Under the pieces are notes generated by a model that was not told where the DNA came from, did no database searches, and was given only the letters and a program-made list of their open reading frames with translations. From assembly GCF_007004645.1 (NCBI RefSeq), contig NZ_ML660019.1, positions 454,437 through 518,436 on the forward strand: DNA of 64,000 nt, read 5' to 3'. This DNA comes from Aliiroseovarius halocynthiae. GTDB lineage: Bacteria; Pseudomonadota; Alphaproteobacteria; Rhodobacterales; Rhodobacteraceae. Shown piece by piece: positions 8,737 through 18,208 of this stretch (positions are counted from its first letter, which is position 1; every line of letters begins with the position of its first letter). The translations under genes and the position numbers were made by a program.

Positions 8737-8901
8737 CGCCCGTTTTGACCGCAAAAAGCACCCAAAACGCATCAATTCACAGGACTTCGGGGCTTCTTTC
8801 CCTATACAAACACAGTCTCACCCGATAGATGGCGCTCTTAACCTAGGACAAGGCGCAGGCATCGGGTGTGCGCCAGCCGGGACATACAAAGAACCTTTAT
8901 C

Positions 8902-10863
8902 GTGAAAAAAACCATCGCAGATGCGCTTGCCCGCAAGGGTTATGACACTTTGACCCCCGTTCAGCAGGCGGTCACTACGCCAGAATTGCATGGCCGTGAC
9001 CTTCTGGTGTCGGCGCAGACTGGATCGGGTAAAACGATTGGGTTTGGTCTGGCAATCGCGCCGACCCTGCTGGGCGAGGACGATACATTTGGGGCGTCGG
9101 GTGCGCCGCTGGCGTTGGTCATCGCACCGACCCGCGAGCTGGCTATGCAGGTCAAGCGCGAGCTAAGCTGGCTTTATTCCGATGCGGGTGCCTATCTGGC
9201 GTCTTGTGTAGGCGGTATGGACATGCGCGACGAGCGGCGCGCGCTGGCACGTGGTGCGCATGTGGTTGTTGCCACCCCCGGACGTTTGCGTGACCACATC
9301 ATGCGTGGATCCATCGACCTGACCCAAATCCGCGCCGTTGTGCTGGATGAAGCGGACGAGATGCTGGATCTTGGATTTCGCGAAGACCTTGAGTTCATTC
9401 TTGAGGAGACTCCGTCCGAACGTCAGACGTTGCTGTTTTCGGCCACGGTGCCGAACGCGATCACCAAGCTCGCGAAAAGCTATCAGCGCGATGCGGAACG
9501 GGTCTCGACCGTAGGCGAAAAGAAACAGCACAGCGATATCGAATATCGTGCCATGACCGTTGCCAGCCGAGACGGAGAAAACGCGATCATCAACGTGTTG
9601 CGCTATTACGAAGCGCCAAACTCGATCGTGTTCTGCAATACCCGCGCGATGGTGTCGCGTCTGACCGCACGCTTGTCGAACCGCGGCTTCTCGGTTGTCG
9701 CTCTGTCAGGCGAGCTGACTCAAAGCGAACGGTCAAACGCGCTTCAGGCGATGCGCGATGGTCGGGCGCGCGTGTGTGTGGCCACCGATGTGGCGGCGCG
9801 CGGGATCGATCTGCCCAATCTTGATCTTGTGGTGCACGCCGAACTGCCCAGCAGTCACGAAACGCTTTTGCACCGCTCGGGCCGCACCGGACGGGCAGGG
9901 CGCAAGGGCGTCAGCGCACTGATTGTCGTCCCATCTTCGCGCAAGAAGGCCGAGCGCATTCTGAAATTTGCCAAGCTGAACGCCGAATGGGGGACTGCGC
10001 CTTCGGCTGAGGCTGTGAATGGACGTGACGAAGAGCGGATGCTGGCCTCGGATGATTGGGCGCAAGAGGTTGCGGATAGCGAACAGGCCGCAGTTGCCCA
10101 GCTTGTTGAAAATTTCACGCCCGAGCAATTGGCTGCCGCCTATCTGCGGCAATACAAGACACGCCATTCGGCTCCTGAGGAACTTCAAGAGGTTGCGGAC
10201 CAGAAGCGCAAGCCTAAGGCTCCGTTCGGCCCCAGCGTGTGGTTTTCGGTGTCTGAGGGTCGCAATCAACATGCGTCGCCGCGTTTTCTTCTGCCGATGA
10301 TCTGCAAGGCGGGCCAAATCACCAAGGACGATATCGGCGCCATTCGAATTGCTGATGACCAAAGCTTCATCGAAATTCGCGAGCAGGCTGTCGACGGCTT
10401 TGTTGCTGCTATCGGGCCGAACATGCGGATTGAGAAAACCAAGGAAATCGTTCGACTTGATGGTGCGCCAGACGTGCCTGAGTTCAAACGGCCAAAGCGT
10501 GATCGTGACCATTCTGCAAAACCACGTCACCGCAAGGGCAACACGCCGCCGGTTGACTGGAATGACGACCCGAAGCCCAAGTCGCGTAAGCCCAAGCCCG
10601 AGGACCGAAAGCCGCGCCAGAAGGGGCCGAAGAGGAAAGATACGGATGATGGCGCACACGGAGCCGTCGCCCCGCGTCGTCCCTCGGGTGATAAGCCAAA
10701 AGGCAAAGCGAAAGCGGGTCCCGGTGGAACAGCTCGCGGTCCAAGCAAGCCGCGCAAGCCCGGCCCCAAAGGCCCGCCGCCGCCCAAGGGTAAGCCCAGC
10801 AGCAAGAAAAACCGCGCCCGTGCCGCCGCACGCAACGGAAACGACGCGCCTAAGCGGCGTTAA
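8902..10863 (+). CDS. DEAD-box ATP-dependent RNA helicase with DbpA-like RNA-binding domain and basic tail
   Basis: RNA helicase of about 653 residues that remodels structured RNA during ribosome assembly or cold adaptation. Motifs in order: Q-motif region (GYDTLTPVQQAV), motif I AQTGSGKT at 38-45, PTRELA, DEAD near residue 149, SAT, and HRSGRTGRAG. A second domain around residues 450-530 resembles the DbpA RNA-binding fold, and the last 120 or so residues are Lys/Pro/Arg-rich low complexity, expected to bind RNA non-specifically. The frame can start at GTG 8866, but GTG 8902 (VKKTIADALARKGYD) matches the family N-terminus; neither has a strong ribosome binding site. The 165-nt leader after the previous gene contains no other gene I can recognise. 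Confidence 0.9.
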   Translation: MKKTIADALARKGYDTLTPVQQAVTTPELHGRDLLVSAQTGSGKTIGFGLAIAPTLLGEDDTFGASGAPLALVIAPTRELAMQVKRELSWLYSDAGAYLASCVGGMDMRDERRALARGAHVVVATPGRLRDHIMRGSIDLTQIRAVVLDEADEMLDLGFREDLEFILEETPSERQTLLFSATVPNAITKLAKSYQRDAERVSTVGEKKQHSDIEYRAMTVASRDGENAIINVLRYYEAPNSIVFCNTRAMVSRLTARLSNRGFSVVALSGELTQSERSNALQAMRDGRARVCVATDVAARGIDLPNLDLVVHAELPSSHETLLHRSGRTGRAGRKGVSALIVVPSSRKKAERILKFAKLNAEWGTAPSAEAVNGRDEERMLASDDWAQEVADSEQAAVAQLVENFTPEQLAAAYLRQYKTRHSAPEELQEVADQKRKPKAPFGPSVWFSVSEGRNQHASPRFLLPMICKAGQITKDDIGAIRIADDQSFIEIREQAVDGFVAAIGPNMRIEKTKEIVRLDGAPDVPEFKRPKRDRDHSAKPRHRKGNTPPVDWNDDPKPKSRKPKPEDRKPRQKGPKRKDTDDGAHGAVAPRRPSGDKPKGKAKAGPGGTARGPSKPRKPGPKGPPPPKGKPSSKKNRARAAARNGNDAPKRR

Positions 10864-10868
10864 GTATT

Positions 10869-10908
10869 CATAGGTCTTTGCACTCTAATGCGAAGACCTA
10901 TGCTTTTT
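10869..10908 (+). terminator. Rho-independent terminator after the helicase
   Basis: Perfect 10-bp inverted repeat CATAGGTCTT (10869-10878) and AAGACCTATG (10893-10902) with a 14-nt loop, followed by CTTTTT at 10903-10908. It ends helicase transcription and overlaps the stop codon of the convergent LysR gene. Confidence 0.7.
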
Positions 10909-11809
10909 GCGAAAACGGATCGTTTGGTGTGTGCAATCGAAGATGCCGCATGAAAATCCGCGCCGTGCGGGGAACAGGGCGTGTGCTCGATGTTACGAAA
11001 TAGCTTTGATACTGGATCGGCGATCTGAAGGGCACAAACGCGATGTCATGCGCGCGGTAGTGAAACAACGGAAATGGGTTGATCACCGCAAGTCCTACAT
11101 TGTCTTTTGCCAGATCAGCGGCAGCGAACGATGTCGACACTTCGGCCACGACATTGGGTTCGGCGCGAACCTGATGCAAAAGGCGCTCTAACTGGCCCCG
11201 TCGCTCGTGGCGAAAGGACAAGGCAATCATATCCTGTCCGTGCAGATCTTCCGGGTGGATCTCGCTGCGCGACGCCAGTGGATGATCCAGAGGCATGACG
11301 CACACCGCTGACGATTTGCGATAAGGGGTAAGTTGCAACTGCGACCGCTTAATCTCGACCCCAATGACCCCCAAATCAAAACGATCCTCCAACACACCGC
11401 GTGTTACCTCGTCCGATGTGTTCACCTCGAAGCTGACATGGAAATCCGGGTGCATCTTCAGGAAGCTGCTGACCGACGACACCAGAAAACGGTGGGAATA
11501 GCTTGGCGGTGCGATGAGGCGCAGGTTCTCCTGGACCGGCTCGGTGGGCCCATCAATGCGACGCAGCGCTTCAAACAGAGGGTCAAGCCGGCGATTCAGG
11601 CGCACTGCTGCGCTTGTCGGTGACAGACGCCCTGCTTCACGTTCGAACAAGGTTTGCCCAAGTTTGCTTTCCAGATTAGTGATCGACCTGCTGACCGCCG
11701 ATTGCGAGATCCCCAGCTGACGCGCTGCGCCAACCGTGGTGCCCGCCAACATGACAGCGCGCAAGGCGTTGTACTCGGTCAGGGAATGCTGAAGCTTTGA
11801 CTTGTTCAT
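10898..11809 (-). CDS. LysR-family transcriptional regulator
   Basis: DNA-binding activator/repressor of 303 residues. The N-terminal winged HTH reads YNALRAVMLAGTTVGAARQLGISQSAVSRSI, then NLESKLGQTLFEREAGRLSPT, which is diagnostic of LysR proteins; the rest is the periplasmic-binding-protein-like effector domain. It is divergent from the M19 dipeptidase and peptide ABC transporter genes, the standard arrangement for a LysR regulator and its target. The gap between the two starts holds an imperfect dyad. The effector is probably a peptide or amino-acid derivative handled by the neighbours, which is inference from position. Confidence 0.9.
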   Translation of the reverse strand: MNKSKLQHSLTEYNALRAVMLAGTTVGAARQLGISQSAVSRSITNLESKLGQTLFEREAGRLSPTSAAVRLNRRLDPLFEALRRIDGPTEPVQENLRLIAPPSYSHRFLVSSVSSFLKMHPDFHVSFEVNTSDEVTRGVLEDRFDLGVIGVEIKRSQLQLTPYRKSSAVCVMPLDHPLASRSEIHPEDLHGQDMIALSFRHERRGQLERLLHQVRAEPNVVAEVSTSFAAADLAKDNVGLAVINPFPLFHYRAHDIAFVPFRSPIQYQSYFVTSSTRPVPRTARIFMRHLRLHTPNDPFSQKA

Positions 11810-11832
11810 GACCGGCTACAATCCCCGAATAG

Positions 11833-11851
11833 ATGTATGACATAATTGCAT
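11833..11851. promoter_or_regulatory. Candidate LysR binding site
   Basis: ATGTATGACATAATTGCAT is an imperfect dyad in the divergent gap and contains T-N11-A spacing typical of LysR boxes. It lies 24 nt from the LysR start and 66 nt from the dipeptidase start. Low certainty. Confidence 0.35.
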
Positions 11852-11916
11852 AGTATTTTCTTAAGACAATGCGTTTTCCTTTGCTACAGTCCTTTCAACG
11901 CAAAGGAATCCTGACC

Positions 11917-12975
11917 GTGTCTTCAAGTGCACCCTTGGTCTTCGACGGCCATAATGACGTTTTGCTACAGCTTTATCGCGACGGAGGCCCAAGCAAGGCC
12001 AACGCGTTCCTTGCCGGGCGCGAGGGCGCCATTGATCTTCCCAAAAGCAAGATTGGTGGCTTTGGTGGAGGTTTTTTCGCGGTCTTCGTCCCCTCGCCCA
12101 CTGACCTGGAGCACAAGTTCCGGGAAATGACCAAAGATACCTATGATCTGGCCCTGCCCGAAGCCATCGAATGCAATGACGCGCTTCCCGTGGTCGCTGC
12201 CCAGATCGCAACCCTGCGTGAACTCGAGCGACTAGGCGCCCTGACCATCTGCCGCAGCGCAGCCGACATGCGTGCGGCCTTTGCTGCCGGGAAAATGGCA
12301 GCCATCCTACATATGGAAGGGGCCGAAGCGATTGATGCAGACCTGCATATGCTGGATGTGCTTCACGCCGCCGGATTGCGTTCGCTGGGCCCCGTTTGGA
12401 GCCGACCAACCATTTATGGCGAAGGCGTTCCGTTCCGCTTTCCGTCCTCACCCGATACGGGCGGTGGGTTGACGGACCATGGTTTGGCACTGGTCAAACG
12501 ATGCAACGAGCTGAAGATCATGCTGGATCTCTCGCATCTGAATGAAGCCGGATTTTGGGACGTTGCCCGACATTCCGAGGCGCCGCTGGTGGCCACCCAT
12601 TCGAACGCCCATGCCATTACACCGCATTCGCGCAACCTGACCGACGATCAATTACGCGCAATCGCGGAAAGTGATGGTATGGTGGGGCTGAACTTCGCCG
12701 TCGCGTTCCTGCGGGAAGACGGTAAAATGTTGGCGGATGTGCCTTTGACACAGATGCTGAAACACTTGGATCACCTGATCGGGATCCTTGGAGAAGACAG
12801 AGTCGGTCTTGGCTCTGACTATGATGGAGCAGTCGTTCCGAAGGAGCTGACCGAAGCGTCTGCCCTTCCGAAACTTAGACAGGCAATGAAAGAGCATGGC
12901 TATGGTGAGGATCTCATCAGAAAGCTGTGCCACGAAAACTGGTTGCGCGTGCTGGAACTGACCTGGGGGTCATGA
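11917..12975 (+). CDS. Membrane-dipeptidase-family metallopeptidase (M19)
   Basis: Zinc dipeptidase of about 352 residues that cleaves dipeptides, including ones with D-residues. Metal ligands expected for family M19 are visible: HxD at residues 12-14 (DGHND), Glu in HMEGAEA, and His in DLSHLN and ATHSNAHA; GLGSDYDGAV matches the C-terminal active-site Asp. An upstream ATG at 11869 is in frame, but GTG 11917 has AAGGA about 9 nt before it and starts next to the conserved FDGHND. No signal peptide is evident with this start, so a cytoplasmic enzyme acting on imported dipeptides is likely. It is followed 46 nt later by the binding protein of a peptide ABC transporter. Confidence 0.85.
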   Translation: MSSSAPLVFDGHNDVLLQLYRDGGPSKANAFLAGREGAIDLPKSKIGGFGGGFFAVFVPSPTDLEHKFREMTKDTYDLALPEAIECNDALPVVAAQIATLRELERLGALTICRSAADMRAAFAAGKMAAILHMEGAEAIDADLHMLDVLHAAGLRSLGPVWSRPTIYGEGVPFRFPSSPDTGGGLTDHGLALVKRCNELKIMLDLSHLNEAGFWDVARHSEAPLVATHSNAHAITPHSRNLTDDQLRAIAESDGMVGLNFAVAFLREDGKMLADVPLTQMLKHLDHLIGILGEDRVGLGSDYDGAVVPKELTEASALPKLRQAMKEHGYGEDLIRKLCHENWLRVLELTWGS

Positions 12976-13021
12976 TGGCATCGCAAACAAGATCCAACAG
13001 TAACTGAGAGGTAATAATAAG

Positions 13022-14623
13022 ATGAACTCGCTCACACGATTTATGTCCAGTGCGGCCCTAGGGGTGGCACTTGCAATTACGGCTGCTCCGGCAGCGATCG
13101 CGGAAACGCCCGCAAACATGCTGGTGATCGCAAACCGGATTGACGACATCACAACGCTGGACCCCGCTGAAAGCTTTGAATTCGCCGGTTCAGATGTCAG
13201 CCGCAACATTTACCAGAAGCTGGTCAATTTCGACCCGATGAACCTTGAAGGCGGCTATCAGCCTGAAATCGCGGAAAGCTGGACCGTGTCGGATGACGGC
13301 ACGACCATCACTTTCACGATCCGCGACGGGTTGAAGTTCCACTCGGGCAACCCGGTGACCGCCGCAGATGTCGAATTCTCTCTGCGCCGCGCCGTGGCCC
13401 TGAACAAGACGCCAGCATTTATCCTGACCCAGTTTGGCTTCACCGCTGACAATGTTGGCGAGACCATTGTCGCTGACGGCAATACGGTGACGATCAAGAC
13501 GGACAAGCCCTATGCGACCTCGTTCGTTTTGAACTGTCTGACATCGACCATTGGTGGCATCGTCGACATGAAAACCGTGATGGCCAACGAAGTTGACGGC
13601 GACATGGGCAACGAATGGCTGAAGACCAACTCGGCCGGGTCGGGTGCATACAAATTGGTCAACTGGAAGCCGAATGAAAGTGTAACCTTGCAGTCGAACC
13701 CCGATTTCTATCTGGGTGCCCCAGAGATGGAGCGCGTTATCGTGCGCCACGTACAGGAAAGCGCCTCGCAACGCCTGCTGCTTGAGCGTGGCGATATCGA
13801 CATTGCCCGTGACTTGAATCCAGAAGATGTAGCCGGTGCGCGTGATGCGGATGGTGTGAAAATCCACGACGAACTGCGCGGTCGTCTGATGTATCTGGCA
13901 TTCAACCAAAAACATCCCGAACTGTCCAAGCCGGAAGTCCGTCAGGCGCTGAAATATCTGATCGACTATGAAGGCATGCAGAACAGCTTCCTGAATGGTC
14001 AGTACACGGTGCACCAGAACTTTCTGCCGCGCACATTCCTGGGTGCAGTGGATGAAAATCCCTTCAGCCTGAATGTTGAAAAGGCACGCGAACTGCTGAA
14101 AGCAGCGGGTGTGCCTGAAGGTCTGGAACTGACTGCTGGTGTGCGTGAAGCACAAGAGCGGACCGAGATTGCACAGGCGTATCAGAATGCTCTGGCCCAA
14201 GTCGGCATCAAGCTGAATATCATGGTTGGTACCGCCAAGCAGATTCTGGGCGAATACCGTGCCCGCAATCTCGATATCTACATCGGCGCATGGGGCCCTG
14301 ACTATCCGGATCCCCACACCAATGCTGGTACGTTTGCCTATAACCCCGACAACTCGGACGAAGCGAATGCAACGGGTCTTCTGGCCTGGCGCAACAGCTG
14401 GGACACCGGCGGCTTGACCGAGAAGGTAGCGGGCGCTGTGGTCGAAAACGACCGCGACAAACGTCAGATGATGTACAATGACATTCAGGCCGAGTTCCGT
14501 GACACCTCACCTTTCGCGGTGATGTTCCAGAAGATCGAACAGGCTGGCATGCGCGACAACGTCCAGAATGTGAACCTGGGTGGCGCGACCACCGCAGTGT
14601 CCTATTGGCCGATCACCAAGTAA
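13022..14623 (+). CDS. Peptide ABC transporter substrate-binding protein (SBP family 5)
   Basis: Periplasmic binding protein of 533 residues of the DppA/OppA family. The N-terminus is a clear Sec signal peptide with cleavage expected after ITAAPAAIA. The family pattern LDPAESFEFAGSDVSRNIYQKL and later ESWTVSDDGTTITFTIRDGLKFHSG is plain. The start has GAGAGG 10 nt upstream. It is the second gene of a six-gene set (dipeptidase, SBP, two permeases, two ATPases). The coupling to an M19 dipeptidase suggests dipeptides or related amides as cargo, but family 5 proteins also bind nickel, heme and opines, so specificity is open. Confidence 0.92.
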   Translation: MNSLTRFMSSAALGVALAITAAPAAIAETPANMLVIANRIDDITTLDPAESFEFAGSDVSRNIYQKLVNFDPMNLEGGYQPEIAESWTVSDDGTTITFTIRDGLKFHSGNPVTAADVEFSLRRAVALNKTPAFILTQFGFTADNVGETIVADGNTVTIKTDKPYATSFVLNCLTSTIGGIVDMKTVMANEVDGDMGNEWLKTNSAGSGAYKLVNWKPNESVTLQSNPDFYLGAPEMERVIVRHVQESASQRLLLERGDIDIARDLNPEDVAGARDADGVKIHDELRGRLMYLAFNQKHPELSKPEVRQALKYLIDYEGMQNSFLNGQYTVHQNFLPRTFLGAVDENPFSLNVEKARELLKAAGVPEGLELTAGVREAQERTEIAQAYQNALAQVGIKLNIMVGTAKQILGEYRARNLDIYIGAWGPDYPDPHTNAGTFAYNPDNSDEANATGLLAWRNSWDTGGLTEKVAGAVVENDRDKRQMMYNDIQAEFRDTSPFAVMFQKIEQAGMRDNVQNVNLGGATTAVSYWPITK

Positions 14624-15679
14624 ATGGCGGTCAGTAATACAAATGCAGAGAGGCGCCGTGCGCCTCTCTCGTCTTGGGTGAAGCAGACGTTTTTGACGCT
14701 GGGTTCGGTCGCTGTGACCATGCTTGGCCTTTTGTTTGTGACATTCATCATTGGCCGCGTCATGCCGATTGACCCGGTGCTTGCCATCGTCGGCGAGCGC
14801 GCGTCGCAATCCACATATGATGCGGTTTATCAGCAACTGGGCTTGGACAAACCGTTGCTTGTCCAGTTCCTGTACTATCTGTGGGACGTCTGTCGCGGCG
14901 ACTTTGGAATGTCGCTTCTGAACGCGCGCCCCGTGGCTGAAGACATCGCACGCGTGTTCCCCGCCACGATGGAGCTTGCCACAATAGGTGTTTTCATCGG
15001 CATCGTTCTTGGGGTGCCTCTGGGTGTGGTTGCAGCCGTCAATCGCGGATCGTGGATCGACCAGATCGCCCGCGTCGTAGCGCTGGTTGGCTATTCCATG
15101 CCAATCTTCTGGCTGGGCCTAATGGGCCTGTTGGTCTTCTATGGCGTCCTTGGCTGGGTCGGCGGCCCCGGTCGGCTAGACATCTTTTACGAAGACATCG
15201 TACCTGCACGCACGGGGATGATCCTGTTGGACAGCGCACTTGCTGGCGAATGGTCCGTGTTCCGCAACGCGTTTTCGCATATCGTGCTGCCCGCATCTCT
15301 GCTTGGGTACTACTCGCTTGCATATATCAGCCGCATGACGCGTTCGTTCATGTTGGAACAGCTGACCGCAGAATACGTCACCACGGCCCGCGTCAAAGGC
15401 CTGTCGGAACGCGCTGTAATCTGGCGTCACGCATTCAAGAATATCCGCGTGCAGCTGATCACGGTTATTGCGCTGAGCTATGCCAACCTGCTGGAAGGCT
15501 CGGTCCTGACCGAGATCATCTTCTCGTGGCCGGGCATTGGCAGCTATATCACCACAGCACTTCTAAGCGCAGACATGAACGCCGTTCTTGGCGGCACGGT
15601 GGTTGTTGGGCTGATCTTTATCTGCCTCAATATCCTGTCCGACCTGCTGTATCGCGTGTTTGATCCGAGGTCGAAATGA
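14624..15679 (+). CDS. Peptide ABC transporter permease (DppB-like)
   Basis: Inner-membrane permease of 351 residues with about six membrane helices. The first helix lies in FLTLGSVAVTMLGLLFVTFIIGRVMPIDP, matching the DppB/OppB N-terminus, and the EAA loop is visible as YVTTARVKGLSERAVIWRHAFKNI. It begins on the base after the binding-protein stop (TAA then ATG), and its end overlaps the next permease by 4 nt. Works as one half of the transport channel together with the following gene product. Confidence 0.92.
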   Translation: MAVSNTNAERRRAPLSSWVKQTFLTLGSVAVTMLGLLFVTFIIGRVMPIDPVLAIVGERASQSTYDAVYQQLGLDKPLLVQFLYYLWDVCRGDFGMSLLNARPVAEDIARVFPATMELATIGVFIGIVLGVPLGVVAAVNRGSWIDQIARVVALVGYSMPIFWLGLMGLLVFYGVLGWVGGPGRLDIFYEDIVPARTGMILLDSALAGEWSVFRNAFSHIVLPASLLGYYSLAYISRMTRSFMLEQLTAEYVTTARVKGLSERAVIWRHAFKNIRVQLITVIALSYANLLEGSVLTEIIFSWPGIGSYITTALLSADMNAVLGGTVVVGLIFICLNILSDLLYRVFDPRSK

Positions 15680-16602
15680 GCAACATAACATCACACGATC
15701 AAAGCTGGCGCGCTTGGTTGATGACCGACGCGCCGACTTCGCGGCGCCATGCGCGGCTGGCAAATCTGTATCAAGGTTGGCTGACGCTGCGCGGAAACTC
15801 GATGGCGATGTTTGGGCTTGGCATTTTGCTGGCGCTTTTGCTGATTGCCCTGTTCGCCCCCCTTCTGTCCCCACATGATCCCTTTACCCAAAGCCTGTCC
15901 AACCGCTTGCAGCCTTTGGGATCCGAGGGACATCTTCTGGGCACTGACAGTCTGGGGCGCGATATCCTAAGCCGCCTGATCTATGGATCACGCATCACCC
16001 TTTATATCGTTGCACTTGTGGCCTTGATCGCCCCTGTGGCCGGCTTACTTGTGGGAACGGTCGCCGGATATGCAGGCGGCTGGACCGATACGATCCTGAT
16101 GCGCATCACGGATATCTTTCTGGCCTTCCCGCGCCTTGTGCTGGCATTGGCCTTTGTGGCGGCGCTTGGGGCGGGGATCGAGAACGCAGTTCTGGCCATC
16201 TCTCTTACTGCGTGGCCGCCTTATGCACGGATTGCGCGTGCGGAAACACTGACGATCAGGTCGGCGGACTATATCAGTGCCATTCGGCTGCAAGGTGCTG
16301 GCGCTTTGCGGATCATCACCAAACATATCTGGCCGCTTTGTATCTCATCTCTGATCGTGCGGGTGACACTGGATATGGCGGGGATCATCCTTGCCGCTGC
16401 CGGTCTGGGCTTCCTTGGCCTTGGCGCACAACCACCCAGCCCCGAATGGGGCGCGATGATTTCCGAAGGGCGTCGTTTCATTCTGGACCACTGGTGGGTC
16501 GCGACCGTTCCCGGCCTTGCCATTTTCACTGTATCCTTGGCCTTTAACCTGTTGGGCGACGGGCTGCGCGACGTACTTGACCCGAAGGATGGAAGCCAAT
16601 GA
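15676..16602 (+). CDS. Peptide ABC transporter permease (DppC-like)
   Basis: Second permease subunit, 308 residues. It has the DppC-type N-terminal region (NSMAMFGLGILLALLLIALFAPLLSPHDPF, then LGTDSLGRDILSRLIYGSR), a pattern typical of DppC/OppC proteins, and an EAA loop near SADYISAIRLQGAGALRIITKHI. ATGA overlaps join it to the gene before (15676) and after (16599), showing translational coupling along the operon. Confidence 0.92.
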   Translation: MSNITSHDQSWRAWLMTDAPTSRRHARLANLYQGWLTLRGNSMAMFGLGILLALLLIALFAPLLSPHDPFTQSLSNRLQPLGSEGHLLGTDSLGRDILSRLIYGSRITLYIVALVALIAPVAGLLVGTVAGYAGGWTDTILMRITDIFLAFPRLVLALAFVAALGAGIENAVLAISLTAWPPYARIARAETLTIRSADYISAIRLQGAGALRIITKHIWPLCISSLIVRVTLDMAGIILAAAGLGFLGLGAQPPSPEWGAMISEGRRFILDHWWVATVPGLAIFTVSLAFNLLGDGLRDVLDPKDGSQ

Positions 16603-17453
16603 GCCTGCTGGAAGTTGAAAACCTTTGGGTGCGCTTTCCCACCCGTCAGGGCATTTTTGATGCCGTCCGCGGCGTGTCGTTCAACCTTGAACGCGAGCGT
16701 TTGGGGATCGTGGGCGAAAGCGGGTCGGGCAAATCCATGACCGGCCGCGCCATCCTGCGCCTGATCCGCAAACCCGGCATCGTCGAAGCGGATTCCATTA
16801 AGCTTGAGGGACAGAACCTTCTGGATCTGTCCGAGCCCGAAATGCGCGAGGTGCGCGGGCAGAAGATCTCGATGGTGATGCAGGATCCCAAGTTCTCGCT
16901 GAACCCGGTGATGACGATTGGCGATCAGATCATGGAAGCCTATCTGCTGCACAACAACACCTCGAAAGCTCAGGCTCGTGTCAAAGCGATTGAGATGTTG
17001 GAGGCTGTGTCAATCCGTGATCCAGAACGTGTTATGCGCGCCTATCCGCATGAAATGTCCGGCGGTATGGGGCAGCGGATCATGATTGCGATGATGTTGA
17101 TCCCGGATCCGCAGATCCTGATCGCGGACGAACCGACCTCGGCCTTGGATGTGTCCGTGCAGCGGCAGGTGCTGGATATCATGGACGGGCTGGTGAAAAA
17201 GCGCGGCATGGGCCTGATCTTCATCAGTCACGACCTGAACCTTGTGTCCGAGTTCTGCGATCGCGTGCTGATCATGTATGCGGGCCGTATCGTCGAAGTC
17301 TGCGACGCTGACAAACTGCACGAGGCCAAGCACCCCTATACACAAGGGCTGCTGAACTCATTGCCCCGCCTAGACCAGCCCAAGAAATATCTGGAAGTGC
17401 TGCAACGGGACGAGGCATGGACCAAAGAAGACAGCGTGCGAGGAACACGATGA
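16599..17453 (+). CDS. Peptide ABC transporter ATP-binding protein (DppD-like)
   Basis: Cytoplasmic ATPase of 284 residues that energises the transporter. Walker A is GESGSGKS, the signature is MSGGMGQR (a Met-rich variant of LSGGQ common in DppD), and Walker B reads ILIADEPTSALDVSVQ. The C-terminal HPYTQGLLNSLPRL belongs to the oligopeptide-ABC C-terminal extension. The gene overlaps both neighbours by 4 nt. Confidence 0.92.
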   Translation: MSLLEVENLWVRFPTRQGIFDAVRGVSFNLERERLGIVGESGSGKSMTGRAILRLIRKPGIVEADSIKLEGQNLLDLSEPEMREVRGQKISMVMQDPKFSLNPVMTIGDQIMEAYLLHNNTSKAQARVKAIEMLEAVSIRDPERVMRAYPHEMSGGMGQRIMIAMMLIPDPQILIADEPTSALDVSVQRQVLDIMDGLVKKRGMGLIFISHDLNLVSEFCDRVLIMYAGRIVEVCDADKLHEAKHPYTQGLLNSLPRLDQPKKYLEVLQRDEAWTKEDSVRGTR

Positions 17454-18199
17454 CCGCTTTGACAATCAAAAACCTGAACGTCTGGTTCGGGGCACATCAT
17501 GACCGCGTGGACGCTGTGCGGGGCGCGAATTTCGAAGTGCAGGTGGGTGAAAGCTTTGGTTTGGTCGGTGAAAGCGGGTCAGGCAAGTCTACCATCCTGA
17601 AGGCGATCACCGGGCTGGCACCGACATGGTCGGGTGACATCAGCGTCGAGGGCACACCGCTGTCTGGTGCGAAACGCGACCGCGCGTTTTATAAGACCGT
17701 GCAGATGGTGTTTCAGGATCCTTATGCGTCCCTGCACCCCCGGCATACGGTGGATCAGGTGCTAAGCGAGACGCTGCAATTGCATGGGTTCAAGGACATC
17801 GACACCCGTGTGGTCAAGCTGCTGGATGATGTCGGTTTGGGCGGTAAATTCCGCTTCCGCTATCCGCACCAGATTTCGGGCGGGCAACGGCAACGCGTCG
17901 CTGTCGCGCGGGCTTTGGCGGGCGAGCCGGATATCCTACTGTTGGACGAACCGACCTCGGCGTTGGATGTGTCCGTGCAGGCCGAGATCCTGAACCTGCT
18001 GACCGATCTGCGGGACGAGCATAAGCTGACATACCTCATGGTTTCGCACGATTTGCCCGTGATCGGGCATATGTGCGACCGACTGGCCGTCATGAAAGAT
18101 GGCGAGATTGTCGAGGTTATGGATTCCGAAGATCTGCGGCAGGGCACGGCCAAGCACGACTACTCGCGCTCTTTGTTGGCGGCATCGGCAGCTGCTTAG
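17450..18199 (+). CDS. Peptide ABC transporter ATP-binding protein (DppF-like)
   Basis: Second ATPase of the transporter, 249 residues. Walker A GESGSGKS, signature ISGGQRQR, Walker B ILLLDEPTSALDVSVQ and the switch His in VSHDLPV are all present. ATG 17450 overlaps the previous stop by 4 nt and gives MTALTIKNLNVWFG, a normal N-terminus; the earlier in-frame ATG at 17417 lies inside the previous gene. It is last in the operon and convergent with the CRP/FNR-type gene, whose stop is only 9 nt away. Confidence 0.92.
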   Translation: MTALTIKNLNVWFGAHHDRVDAVRGANFEVQVGESFGLVGESGSGKSTILKAITGLAPTWSGDISVEGTPLSGAKRDRAFYKTVQMVFQDPYASLHPRHTVDQVLSETLQLHGFKDIDTRVVKLLDDVGLGGKFRFRYPHQISGGQRQRVAVARALAGEPDILLLDEPTSALDVSVQAEILNLLTDLRDEHKLTYLMVSHDLPVIGHMCDRLAVMKDGEIVEVMDSEDLRQGTAKHDYSRSLLAASAAA

Positions 18200-18208
18200 G
18201 CGTTGCAG

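Noticed and set aside
8741-8769. Terminator after the SDR gene at 8736
   Set aside because: The 7-bp CGTTTTG/CAAAACG repeat has a 15-nt loop and no T-run, so it is too weak to list as a terminator.
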